Shown: positions 33,547 through 43,539, counted from the first letter of the stretch. The stretch: DNA of 64,000 nt from Agromyces humatus (GCF_021228295.1 NZ_JAJQPD010000006.1:1-64000); one strand, 5' to 3'. Numbers and translations are program-made. Notes: generated from the sequence alone by a model not told the origin.

Positions 33547-33633
33547 GGTATCCGGAGACCGCACTGTCGGTATCCGTTCGGTATCCGTCGCCCCCGCAGG
33601 TGATTGACGCACTGCCGCGGCTGCGAGCACAAT
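33547..33633. promoter_or_regulatory. Unit 3 operator array and leaderless promoter
   Basis: GGTATCC at 33547, 33569 and 33580 (offsets 0, 22, 33), the same word as unit 2. TTGACG at 33604-33609, 18-bp spacer, CACAAT at 33628-33633, then 6 bases to the GTG at 33640. The segment CAATGCGAACGTGA is identical in units 2 and 3. Confidence 0.75.
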
Positions 33634-33639
33634 GCGAAC

Positions 33640-36600
33640 GTGAGCGTGAGCGTCCTCGGGGCGCTCGTCGTCGACGGGAGCCCGATCAGTCCGCGGGAGC
33701 GAGCAGTACTCGCCGCGCTGGTGCTGAGAGTAGGCTCGGCGCTCTCCCCCGACGAACTGGCCGACGCACTATGGGGTGCGAACCCGCCGGCGACGTGGCC
33801 CAAGCAGGTGCAGATCGCCGTGGCGCGACTCCGGCGGAACGCCGGGGTTCCCCCGATCGAGACCGTCGCTGAGGGGTACCGCGTCGAGGTCGCCCCCGAC
33901 TCGATCGACGCCGTCAGATTCGAGCGCCTCGTCGACGCGGGTCTCACCCACGCCGGCGACGGCGATCCTGATCGCGCCGAGTCCGAGTTCTCGCGGGCGC
34001 TCGAGCTCTGGCGCGGCCGCGCCTATGCCGACCTGCCCGACTGGCCGCCCGCGATCGCCGAAGCACAGCGCCTGGTCGGGCTCCGCGCCGTCGCCGAGGA
34101 GGAACGCGTCAGGGTGCGAGTCGAGCTCGGCCGGGAAGCGGGAGCCGTTGCCGAGGCGGAACGGCTCGTGCAGGAGGCGCCGCTGCGCGAGCCCCGCTGG
34201 GGAATCCTGGCGCTCGCGCTCTACCGCGGCGGTCGACAGGCCGACGCGCTCGCTGCAATCCGCGAGGCTCGGCGCCGCCTCGACGATGAGCTCGGCATCG
34301 ACCTCTCCGACGAGCTCGCGGCCCTCGAGACCGCCATCCTGCGTCACGACCCCGCCCTCGACGGAGCGCCGGCCTCAATGGCGAGCGCCGACGCCACATG
34401 CCCGTACCGAGGGCTCGACGCGTTCGATGTCGGCGACGAGGCCGAGTTCTTCGGCCGATCGCGCGACATCCTCGCCGCGCTCGCGCGCGTCGACGGCTCG
34501 CGTTTCGTCGCACTCACTGGAGCGAGCGGCTGCGGCAAGTCGTCGCTCGTGCGCGCCGGAGTCACTCCCGCGCTGCGTCGCCAGAACCGACGGGTCGAGA
34601 TCCTCCTGCCGCGTCGGTCGACAGCCACGCTCGTGCGCGACCGAGTCACCGCGGTGCGGGCAGGTGACGTGCTGGTCGTCGACCAGTTCGAGGAACTCCT
34701 GCACCTCGACCTCGCCGACGTCGCCGTCGAGGACACCTGCGCTGCGCTCGCCGAGTACATGCACGCGGGCGGCACGCTGTTGCTCACCGTTCGCAGCGAC
34801 TTCCTCGACGAGTGCGCGCGGCTGCCCCATCTCGGGCCCGCCTTCACCGACGGCGTGCACCTCGTGCCGTCGATCGGCGCCGACGGCCTCCGGGAGGCCA
34901 TCGAAGGTCCGGCGCGGCAGGCCGGACTACGGCTGGAACCCGGCCTCACGGAGCTGATCCTGCGGGATGCCGCGGGGCAGGCCGGAGCGCTTCCGCTCGT
35001 CTCGCACGCACTCGTCGAGACCTGGCTGCGCCGCGACGGATCCACCCTCACGGTCGCCGGCTACGAGGAATCCGGCGGTCTGTCAGGAGCGATCGCCCAG
35101 TCGGCAGATCGCCTCTATCAGCGGATGACCCCCGCCGAACGTACGCTCTGCCGGTCGACCATGCTCAGGCTCGTGTCGCTGAGCGCCGACGGCAGCCCGG
35201 TACGCCGGACCTTGGCGATCAAGTCGCTGCACGACGACGACGCACGAGACCGGGTGCTCACCATGCTCGAAGCCGCACGTCTGGTAAGCGCTGACGAATC
35301 GACCGTCGTAGTGTCGCATGAGGCACTCGCCGACGCGTGGCCGCGCTTGCGCAGTTGGCTCGAGGAGGATGTCGACGCCCAACGCACGATGCACGCGCTC
35401 GCCAATGCGGCCGAGTCATGGGAGGCCGACGGCCGGCGCGACGAAGACCTGGCTCGCGGCGCCAGGCTGCAGGCCGCGCTCGAATGGGCGGACGGTGCGG
35501 ACCCCGACCTCACCGCGACCGAGTCGGCATTCCTCGCCGCGTCCGCCGAGCGGGAGGCATCCGAGAGCCGTGCGCTCGTCGAGCGGGCGCGCACCGACCG
35601 CAGGCAGAACCGGCGACTGCGCACGCTCCTCGCTGCGGCAGCAGCCCTCATCATCGCGCTCGTCGGGGTCGGCACCTTCGCCGGGTTCAGCGCGAGCGAG
35701 GCCGAACGGCAGCGCGGCGACGCCGCGATCGAGGCGCTCGTCGGCACGGCGCTGTCGCTGCGCGACTCCGAACGGGATGTCGCGGCCCTGCTTGCAGCGG
35801 AGGCGTATGACCGCTGGCCCGACGATCCGCGCGCTCGCGCGGCACTCATGGGCATTGTGACCGGTGTCGGCGGGTTCCTCGGGAACGCATTCATGAACGT
35901 CGGCGCACAGGCCGTCGGAGCGGTGATCCCCGGAACCCGAACGGCGCTCGTCGCGACCGACGACGGCGGGCTGACGGTGCGCGACCTCGCCGACGCGTCC
36001 GTCATCCGCGAGATCGACCTCGGCTTCAGGTCCGAGCCCCAAGACCGCCTCGTCTCCGCGAGCGGCGACGGCCGGGTCGGCGCCGTGCTGTGGGCCGACG
36101 ACACCGACCCTGAGACCGGCGCGACGCGATACGGATCCGCGAGTTCGTCGACCCTCGTCGTGGTCGATCTCACCGACGGCCGACGACTCCATGGCCCGGT
36201 CCGCATCGACGTCGGGGCGGGCGCGCTCGCACTCGATCACTCCGGTCGCACGGTGGCGATCGCCGGCTCTGACGACGGTTCGCTCCGTCTCGTCTCGACG
36301 GCGACCGGCAGGATCGACCGACTCGCCGACGAGCAAGTTGTGCGGCACGGCACCGACGACGGCAGCTCGGTCGCGGCGCTCGCATTCGGCGCCGACGGTC
36401 GGCTCTACCTCGGCCGGCTCGACGATCGCGTCGAGGTCGTCGATGTCGCGACGGCCACGATTATCGCCACCATCACGGTGCCGCCGGCCTCCGCACACGT
36501 GGCGATGGCGATGCAACCCGACGGACTCCTCGTCGCGGCGGGCGGGGACGCGGTGATCGCCGTCGACACCGCGACCGGGCGCGTGAACTGGGTGACATCC

Positions 36601-37833
36601 CTTCCGCCGGAGCTCCCCGAATCGTGCGCCTGGGTCGCGGCGTCGGAACTCGCCGGCGGGGTCTACTGCGCGGGCGTGTTCGGGCGCATCCAGGAGTATC
36701 GCCTCGACGACGGTCGGCCGACTCGACAGCTCGATGCCATGCTCGGGACGGTCGGACCGATCGCGACGGTCGATGACGGCGCCGAACTCGTCACGATCGC
36801 CATCGGCCGCGCCGCGATCTCGCGCTGGCGGCTCGACGGAGGCGGCCCGGTGAGCCGCCTCATCGCGCCCGAGTGGTACGCGACGGGGGGCTACGCGTTC
36901 GAGGGCAGCACGCTCCTCGCGATCCGCCGTCCGCCACCGGCCGGTCGCATCGATGAAGACGTGGCTCCCGCGACGATGATAATCGACACCGCCGACGGCT
37001 CGATGCGTTCCGTCGGCGGCGACCTGGATGTCCTCGGGTGGGCGTCGGGCGGGCGCCTCATCGCCTACGCGATCGATGCCGACCGGTACCGGATCATCGA
37101 CGCCGAGAGTGGAGAGGTCATCGCAGATCTCCCGGAGGGCGCCTACCGCTGGTGGACTTCAACAGACGGCCGTCGTATCTACGTCGCGCTGGCGAACGAC
37201 TCGGTCGTTCGCGTCGATGCGGCGACGGGCCGAGTCACCGGGCCCGAGTTTCCGGCGCCCGGTGGCCTCATGGGCATCATCGGGCTCACCGAGAGCCCAG
37301 ACGGCACCAGGGTCTCGATGAATTCGTTCCATGGCCGGAACCGCAATGAGATCTTCGACGCTCGCACCGGCGAACGCCTGGCGCTGAACGAACACTACGT
37401 CACGGTGCTGCTCGACGACGGCGGCATGATCGCGTTCGACGACAACCGCATCACCAGGTTCTCCGACATCGACGGATCGGGTGCCGTCGCCATGGCCGGC
37501 ACCGCGGGGGGTCTCGGCTCCGTGTCCCAGAGCTCCGACGGCCGGCTGGTGCTCGTGCGAGCGGCCGACCGATCCGCTTCGCTCTTCGAACTTCCGAGCG
37601 GAGTGCGCCTCGGCGAGCCGTTCAGCATCGACTCACCAGGTCTGGTGGACGCCTACCTCCGCCCCGACGGCGGCGAGCTCGCCGTAAGCGTCGCCGAGGG
37701 CATCATGATCTGGGACCTCGACCCCGACCACCAGTTCGAGGCAGTCTGCCGCATCGCGGGCCGCAACCTGACTGAGCAGGAGTGGCGCGCCTACCTGCCG
37801 GGCTTCGACGGTCCGCAGCCGACGTGCGGATGA
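33640..37833 (+). CDS. Unit 3: SARP-BTAD-nSTAND1 ATPase, transmembrane, beta-propeller regulator
   Basis: 1,397 residues. SARP winged helix (ISPRERAVLAALVL, ADALWGANPPATWPKQVQ), BTAD, then CPYRGLDAFDVGDEAEFFGR and the ATPase with Walker A GASGCGKSS (~residue 294), Walker B DVLVVDQFEELL and LTVRSDFLDEC. Transmembrane helix at ~659-681 (TLLAAAAALIIALVGVGTFAGF). The outer propeller region carries the conserved pair ESCAWV / VYCAGVFG and ends VCRIAGRNLTEQEW with TCG. The GTG at 33640 sits 6 bases behind the -10 box; an upstream ATG at 33604 would start inside the -35 element. Its 3' end overlaps the antisense 30-codon remnant of unit 4. Confidence 0.9.
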   Translation: MSVSVLGALVVDGSPISPRERAVLAALVLRVGSALSPDELADALWGANPPATWPKQVQIAVARLRRNAGVPPIETVAEGYRVEVAPDSIDAVRFERLVDAGLTHAGDGDPDRAESEFSRALELWRGRAYADLPDWPPAIAEAQRLVGLRAVAEEERVRVRVELGREAGAVAEAERLVQEAPLREPRWGILALALYRGGRQADALAAIREARRRLDDELGIDLSDELAALETAILRHDPALDGAPASMASADATCPYRGLDAFDVGDEAEFFGRSRDILAALARVDGSRFVALTGASGCGKSSLVRAGVTPALRRQNRRVEILLPRRSTATLVRDRVTAVRAGDVLVVDQFEELLHLDLADVAVEDTCAALAEYMHAGGTLLLTVRSDFLDECARLPHLGPAFTDGVHLVPSIGADGLREAIEGPARQAGLRLEPGLTELILRDAAGQAGALPLVSHALVETWLRRDGSTLTVAGYEESGGLSGAIAQSADRLYQRMTPAERTLCRSTMLRLVSLSADGSPVRRTLAIKSLHDDDARDRVLTMLEAARLVSADESTVVVSHEALADAWPRLRSWLEEDVDAQRTMHALANAAESWEADGRRDEDLARGARLQAALEWADGADPDLTATESAFLAASAEREASESRALVERARTDRRQNRRLRTLLAAAAALIIALVGVGTFAGFSASEAERQRGDAAIEALVGTALSLRDSERDVAALLAAEAYDRWPDDPRARAALMGIVTGVGGFLGNAFMNVGAQAVGAVIPGTRTALVATDDGGLTVRDLADASVIREIDLGFRSEPQDRLVSASGDGRVGAVLWADDTDPETGATRYGSASSSTLVVVDLTDGRRLHGPVRIDVGAGALALDHSGRTVAIAGSDDGSLRLVSTATGRIDRLADEQVVRHGTDDGSSVAALAFGADGRLYLGRLDDRVEVVDVATATIIATITVPPASAHVAMAMQPDGLLVAAGGDAVIAVDTATGRVNWVTSLPPELPESCAWVAASELAGGVYCAGVFGRIQEYRLDDGRPTRQLDAMLGTVGPIATVDDGAELVTIAIGRAAISRWRLDGGGPVSRLIAPEWYATGGYAFEGSTLLAIRRPPPAGRIDEDVAPATMIIDTADGSMRSVGGDLDVLGWASGGRLIAYAIDADRYRIIDAESGEVIADLPEGAYRWWTSTDGRRIYVALANDSVVRVDAATGRVTGPEFPAPGGLMGIIGLTESPDGTRVSMNSFHGRNRNEIFDARTGERLALNEHYVTVLLDDGGMIAFDDNRITRFSDIDGSGAVAMAGTAGGLGSVSQSSDGRLVLVRAADRSASLFELPSGVRLGEPFSIDSPGLVDAYLRPDGGELAVSVAEGIMIWDLDPDHQFEAVCRIAGRNLTEQEWRAYLPGFDGPQPTCG

Positions 37834-37883
37834 CCGCCGTGCGGGTGAACCCCGCAGAGCGGCGGTGGGGTTGTGGGGTTCAT
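37791..37883 (-). pseudogene. Probable remnant of the unit 4 small exported-protein gene
   Basis: A 30-codon ORF starting MNPTTPPPLCGV. The start motif resembles the MNTT/MDTT starts of the other small genes, and its ATG lies 21 bp from the first heptamer of the unit 4 array (22-23 bp in the others). There is no signal peptide, and the frame ends within the 3' end of the unit 3 gene. I read it as a truncated remnant, though a chance ORF cannot be excluded. Confidence 0.4.
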
Positions 37884-37903
37884 GCCCCACGCTGCGCCGA
37901 CGA

Positions 37904-37988
37904 GGTATGCAGCCGTATCCCGAAGGTATGCAGTCGGTATGCGCGGTATGTGCGGTTCGTTGACGGCCGGCCCGGAAGGGCGAACAAT
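37904..37988. promoter_or_regulatory. Unit 4 operator array and leaderless promoter
   Basis: GGTATGC at 37904, 37925 and 37936, plus weaker copies CGTATCC at 37914 and GGTATGT at 37945. Main offsets are 0, 21, 32. TTGACG at 37960-37965 is 24 bp from the third heptamer start, as in the other units. A 17-bp spacer leads to AACAAT at 37983-37988, then 7 bases to the ATG at 37996. Confidence 0.7.
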
Positions 37989-37995
37989 GCGGAGC

Positions 37996-40900
37996 ATGAG
38001 CGTGGTGGTGTTCGGCCCGCTCACCCTCGAGGGGGTGACGCTCAGCCCGAGAGAGCGTTCAGTGCTCTCGGCGCTGGTGCTTCGCGCCGACCGTCCGGTC
38101 ACGACCGACGAACTCGCCGACGCACTCTGGGGCGACGAGCCGCCCGGCACTTGGCAGAAGCAGCTGCAGGCCTCGATCGGCCGGGTGAGGGCGGCCATCG
38201 GACGCAACGCGATCGCCACGTCTCCAGGCGCCTACACCCTGCGAATCGACCCCGAAACCGTCGACGTCGAGCGCTTCGAACGGCTCGCGGCATCCGCCCG
38301 CCGTCACCTCGACGATGATCCTGCACGCGCGCTCGATGCCGTCGAACGGGCGCTGGAGCTCTGGCGCGGCACACCATACGCCGACCTGGCGACGTGGACG
38401 CCTGCCGTCGTCGAGGCGGAGCGCCTCGACGAGGTGCGTATGGAGCTCGAGGAGGCGCGGGTCGACGCGCACCTCAGGCTCGGCGAAGATGCGGCATTCG
38501 TCGCAGACGCGGAACGACTGGTGCGCGTGGCACCGCTGCGGGAGCGACGGTGGGTGCTGCTCGCCACGGCGCTGTACCGCGGCGGCCGCCAGGCCGACGC
38601 GCTCGCGGCCATCCGCGCGGCCCGCGAGCGACTCGCCAACGAGCTCGGCGCAGAGCCGGGCGCCGAGCTGGCCGAGCTCGAGCTGCGCATCCTCCGCCAC
38701 GACGAGGCCCTCGACCTGGGCGAGGCGCCCGCCAGTACGAGCGCCGCCTGCCCCTATCGCGGGCTGCAGCCGTTCGGCGTGGAAGACGAGGACGACTTTT
38801 TCGGACGTGATGCCGATGTCGAGGCCGCGCTGACCCGACTCGGTAGATCGCGCTTCCTCGCCATATCCGGCGCCTCGGGCAGCGGCAAGTCCTCGCTCGT
38901 GCGCGCCGGCGTGATCCCCGCCCTGCAACGCCGCGGCGACCGCGTCGTGATCCTCACGCCGGAGCACGACCTCGATGCACGGATCCGCGAGGCCGTGTGG
39001 TCGGGGCGAGCCGATGTCGTGATCGTGGACCAGTTCGAGGAGGTGTTCCACGCCGGCGAGGCCGACGTCGACGCGGCCGCCCGTGCGATCGCCGAGGCGC
39101 CGGTCACGGGTGCGACGGTCATCCTCGTCGTGCGCGCCGACTACCTCGGCGACTGCGCAGCGCACCCCGACCTGGCGCCCCTCGTCGCCGAGGGCGTGCA
39201 CCTCGTCGGCCCGATGGCGCCCGCCTCGCTGCGCGAGGCCGTCGAGGAGCCCGCCCGGCGCGCCGGCCTGCGCATCGAGCCCGGGCTGGTGGAGATCATC
39301 CTCCGGGACGCCGCGGGCGAGACCGGCGCGCTCCCCCATCTCTCGCACGCGCTCGTCGAGACCTGGCTCCGGCGGGAGGGTTCGACGCTCACGGTCGCCG
39401 GTTACGAGGCCTCCGGCGGGATCTCGGGCGCGATCGCCCAGTCGGCCGACCGCCTGTACCACTCGATGGACCCCGACCAGCGTGTGACCTGCCGCTGGCT
39501 CCTCCTGCGACTGGTGGCCCGCGGGCCAGACGGCAATGCGGTCCGCCGCCGGGTGCCCTCCAAACCCCTTCGAGCGGATGCCTCGCGGGAACAGGTGCTG
39601 TCGATGCTGGCGCGAGCGAGGCTCGTCACCGCGGAGGCCGACTCGATCGAGGTTGCGCACGAGTCGCTCGCGACCGCATGGCCGCGCCTCCGGGCGTGGC
39701 TCGATGAGGACGCCGAGGGCACGCGCATCCTCACGACAGTCGCCGCGGCCGCAGAGGCGTGGAGCGCCGCGGGCCGTCTGGAGGACGATCTCCTGCGCGG
39801 CGCACGCCTGCAGTCCGCCGTCGAATGGCGGGATGCAGCACCGCGAGACCTGACCGACGTCGAGCGCGAATTCCTCGATGCGTCCGCGGCCCGCGCCACC
39901 GCGGAGCATACGCAGTTCGAGGAGCGCGCGCGTCAGGACCGTCGCCAGAACCGACGCCTGCGTGTCCTGCTCGGAGTCGCGGCCGGCCTGATCGTGCTGC
40001 TCGTCGGCGCCGGATCGGTGGCGGTGGTGTCCTCCCAAGAGGCGAACGCACAACGGGACAGGGCCACGCTGGAGGCGCTCGTTGCCACGTCGCTCGCGCT
40101 GCAGACGACGGAGCGCGACGTCTCCGCCCTCCTCGCCGCCGAGGCGTATCGACGGTGGCCCGACGACCCACGCGCACGATCGGGACTCATGAGCGTGCTC
40201 CAGGGGGCGGACGGATTCCTCGGCACGGCTGTCCTGGCGTCGAGCGGGAACACGTACGGAAGCCTCATCCCGGGCACCGAGCACGTGCTCGTGGTCACGA
40301 CCGCCGGGGATGCCGCGATCCGTGAAGCCGCGACCGGGCAGATGGTCCAGGAACTGGACCTCGGGTTCGATCCCGGTTCGGCCAATCCCCCTCCCCTCGT
40401 CGAGGTGAGCGGCGACGGCCGGATCGGTGCGGTGCTGTGGTCGGCTGACGCGCAACCGGTCCACCCGAACGCGCCTGGAGCATCCACGCATTCCGACCTC
40501 GTGGTGTTCGATCTCCAACACGCCGAGCGCATTCGGGGACCGATCCCGATCGACGTCGGAACGGGTGCGCTGGCCGTGAATGCCGACGGTTCGACCATCG
40601 CCGTCGCCGGTTTCCGCAATGGCGCCGTAAGAGTCGTGTCGACCGCGGACGGCCGGATGCGCGGCATCGCCAATGAGATGACTCCCTTGGCTCGCCACGA
40701 TCGACAGTATGCCGCTGAGCCGCCGGTCGCCGCCCTCGCGTTCGACGGCAGCGGCCGGCTCCTGGTCGGACGGTTCGACGACCGCATCGACATGATCGAT
40801 CCGACATCGGCGACCATCTCGGAGAGCATGGTAGTGCCCCGCAGTTCTGCGCATGCCGCTCTGGCGGTCGGCGATTCCGGAGTGGTGATTGCGTCCGGCG

Positions 40901-42303
40901 GCCTCGCGCTGATCGCCGTCGAACCTCACGATCAGCGGGTGCGTTGGTCGACAGACCTCAGCCCCGCACCCGACCAGTGCAATTGGATTGCCATCTCGGA
41001 GCCCTTGGAACGTGTGTATTGCGAAAGCAGATTCGGTCAGATCAGCGTCTTCGATCTCGCCGACGGCGCGCCGATTCCCGCCGAGGAGATCGGCCCCCTG
41101 AACGAGGACATCGGAACGATCGACGTGAGCACGGACGGCGCTATCCTCACGGTGATCAGTCGCGGTGGGCCGACCATCTCCCGGTGGCATCTTGACGGGA
41201 TCGGTCTCGGCCGCCGGCTCATCGCTCCCGGCCACTTGCTGGCAGGAGGGTACTCGTACCAAGGCTCGTCCGTCGTGACGGCACCCCAGGTCGATCCCCC
41301 GGCCCCCGGTTTGGAAATCGGACGGATCGTCGACGGTGTCCTCGAGGATGTCGTCGTGGTGGATACGGCGACGGGTGATGTGGCGTATCACTTCGACGAG
41401 GCGGTGAGCGATATCGGCTGGGCACCCGACGGACGGGTGTACGCGCGTTCGGAAGCGGACGGGGGGTTCCGCCTCTTCGAGGCGGACACGGGAGAAGAGG
41501 TGGAGATGACGATGGACCCGTGGGTCGACAAGCTCTGGCCATCGCCCGACGGCAAGTTGCTCCACGCCTCACGAAACGGGCTCATCCAAGAGCTCGATCC
41601 GCGGACCGGTGACGTGGTAGGCGAGCCATTGGCAGTCGATTGGTCCCCGCTTTGGATCTCGGTCGCACCCGAGGGTGACCGGATGGCCATGACGTACGCA
41701 CGCCCTGAGCCACCGAGCGCGACCGGCAAGGAGTCGAAGTTCCGGCTGGCGATACTCTCCGCCGAAGATCATCGAATTCTCTACGACGAGCCCGTCGACA
41801 TCCAAGCCCACGTCATGCTCGCGGACGGCGAACTCCTCGGTATGGAGGGCACTCGAATTGGTCGGTACGAGACGGATCCGCTCGCTCGGTTGGGGTCGAT
41901 CCCCGGCGCGGTGGGTGGCCTCGAGCAGCCATCGCTGAGTCGTGACGGCCGGGCCATGCTCGTGATGACTGACGATGGAACAGCGTTGCTGTACGACACG
42001 GCGACGGGAATCCGGATCGGCGCGCCGTTCCGGACCGACGACCGAGCCGTCGCTCCAGGCATCTTTGGTGGCCCAGGTGCCACCATCGAGTTGGAGCTCC
42101 CCATCCCCGACGGTGCCATACGCCCCGATGGCCGCGAGATCGCACTCTCACTGCCCGAGGGCGTCATGGTGTGGGACATCGATCCCGAGCACCAGTTCCA
42201 GTACGCCTGCCGGATCGCCGGTCGGGATTTCACTCGTGAGGAATGGGCGACGTTCTTCTACACGACGCCGTTCAGTTCCACATGCGGCTTCAGCGACGAG
42301 TGA
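37996..42303 (+). CDS. Unit 4: SARP-BTAD-nSTAND1 ATPase, transmembrane, beta-propeller regulator
   Basis: 1,435 residues, the most diverged paralog. SARP winged helix (LSPRERSVLSALVL, ADALWGDEPPGTWQKQLQ), BTAD, then CPYRGLQPFGVEDEDDFFGR and the ATPase with Walker A GASGSGKSS (~residue 291), Walker B DVVIVDQFEEVF and LVVRADYLGDC. Transmembrane helix ~654-678 (VLLGVAAGLIVLLVGAGSVAVV). The outer region has the conserved cysteine pair (DQCNWI, VYCESRFG) and ends ACRIAGRDFTREEW and TCGFSDE. ATG 37996 fits the leaderless promoter; in-frame starts further upstream would translate the operators. Its last third has a visibly less GC-biased codon choice than the N-terminal half. It lacks an intact small partner gene. 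Confidence 0.9.
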   Translation: MSVVVFGPLTLEGVTLSPRERSVLSALVLRADRPVTTDELADALWGDEPPGTWQKQLQASIGRVRAAIGRNAIATSPGAYTLRIDPETVDVERFERLAASARRHLDDDPARALDAVERALELWRGTPYADLATWTPAVVEAERLDEVRMELEEARVDAHLRLGEDAAFVADAERLVRVAPLRERRWVLLATALYRGGRQADALAAIRAARERLANELGAEPGAELAELELRILRHDEALDLGEAPASTSAACPYRGLQPFGVEDEDDFFGRDADVEAALTRLGRSRFLAISGASGSGKSSLVRAGVIPALQRRGDRVVILTPEHDLDARIREAVWSGRADVVIVDQFEEVFHAGEADVDAAARAIAEAPVTGATVILVVRADYLGDCAAHPDLAPLVAEGVHLVGPMAPASLREAVEEPARRAGLRIEPGLVEIILRDAAGETGALPHLSHALVETWLRREGSTLTVAGYEASGGISGAIAQSADRLYHSMDPDQRVTCRWLLLRLVARGPDGNAVRRRVPSKPLRADASREQVLSMLARARLVTAEADSIEVAHESLATAWPRLRAWLDEDAEGTRILTTVAAAAEAWSAAGRLEDDLLRGARLQSAVEWRDAAPRDLTDVEREFLDASAARATAEHTQFEERARQDRRQNRRLRVLLGVAAGLIVLLVGAGSVAVVSSQEANAQRDRATLEALVATSLALQTTERDVSALLAAEAYRRWPDDPRARSGLMSVLQGADGFLGTAVLASSGNTYGSLIPGTEHVLVVTTAGDAAIREAATGQMVQELDLGFDPGSANPPPLVEVSGDGRIGAVLWSADAQPVHPNAPGASTHSDLVVFDLQHAERIRGPIPIDVGTGALAVNADGSTIAVAGFRNGAVRVVSTADGRMRGIANEMTPLARHDRQYAAEPPVAALAFDGSGRLLVGRFDDRIDMIDPTSATISESMVVPRSSAHAALAVGDSGVVIASGGLALIAVEPHDQRVRWSTDLSPAPDQCNWIAISEPLERVYCESRFGQISVFDLADGAPIPAEEIGPLNEDIGTIDVSTDGAILTVISRGGPTISRWHLDGIGLGRRLIAPGHLLAGGYSYQGSSVVTAPQVDPPAPGLEIGRIVDGVLEDVVVVDTATGDVAYHFDEAVSDIGWAPDGRVYARSEADGGFRLFEADTGEEVEMTMDPWVDKLWPSPDGKLLHASRNGLIQELDPRTGDVVGEPLAVDWSPLWISVAPEGDRMAMTYARPEPPSATGKESKFRLAILSAEDHRILYDEPVDIQAHVMLADGELLGMEGTRIGRYETDPLARLGSIPGAVGGLEQPSLSRDGRAMLVMTDDGTALLYDTATGIRIGAPFRTDDRAVAPGIFGGPGATIELELPIPDGAIRPDGREIALSLPEGVMVWDIDPEHQFQYACRIAGRDFTREEWATFFYTTPFSSTCGFSDE

Positions 42304-42330
42304 GCCACCCCAAGGCGGCCTCGCGACACC

Positions 42331-42367
42331 GAACGGCCCGCCCCGGAGCATCCGGAGCGAGCCGTTC
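42331..42367 (+). terminator. Hairpin after unit 4
   Basis: GAACGGC (42331-42337) pairs with GCCGTTC (42361-42367) and encloses a second perfect stem, CCGGA-GCA-TCCGG (42343-42355). It begins 27 bases after the unit 4 stop. There is no T-tract. Confidence 0.5.
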
Positions 42368-42368
42368 T

Positions 42369-42433
42369 GGTCTCGATACGCGCTGCGCGCTACTCGATGG
42401 GTCTCGATGCGCGCGTGCGCGCTATTCGACCTA
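42369..42433. repeat. REP-like element, two adjacent copies
   Basis: GGTCTCGATACGCGCTGCGC followed by GCTACTCGAT (42369-42398), then a second, slightly changed copy, GGTCTCGATGCGCGCGTGCG with GCTATTCGACC (42399 onward). Each copy contains a palindromic core. It fills most of the gap between unit 4 and ilvC. Confidence 0.7.
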
Positions 42434-42441
42434 CGATCCGG

Positions 42442-43539
<1,098 letters not shown>

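Noticed and set aside
22482-42303. Reading the nSTAND1 array as a phage-defence (Avs-like) island.
   Set aside because: STAND ATPases are common in defence, but here each has a SARP DNA-binding head, a transmembrane helix, no effector nuclease and dedicated operators. Signalling fits better; a defence link is not excluded.
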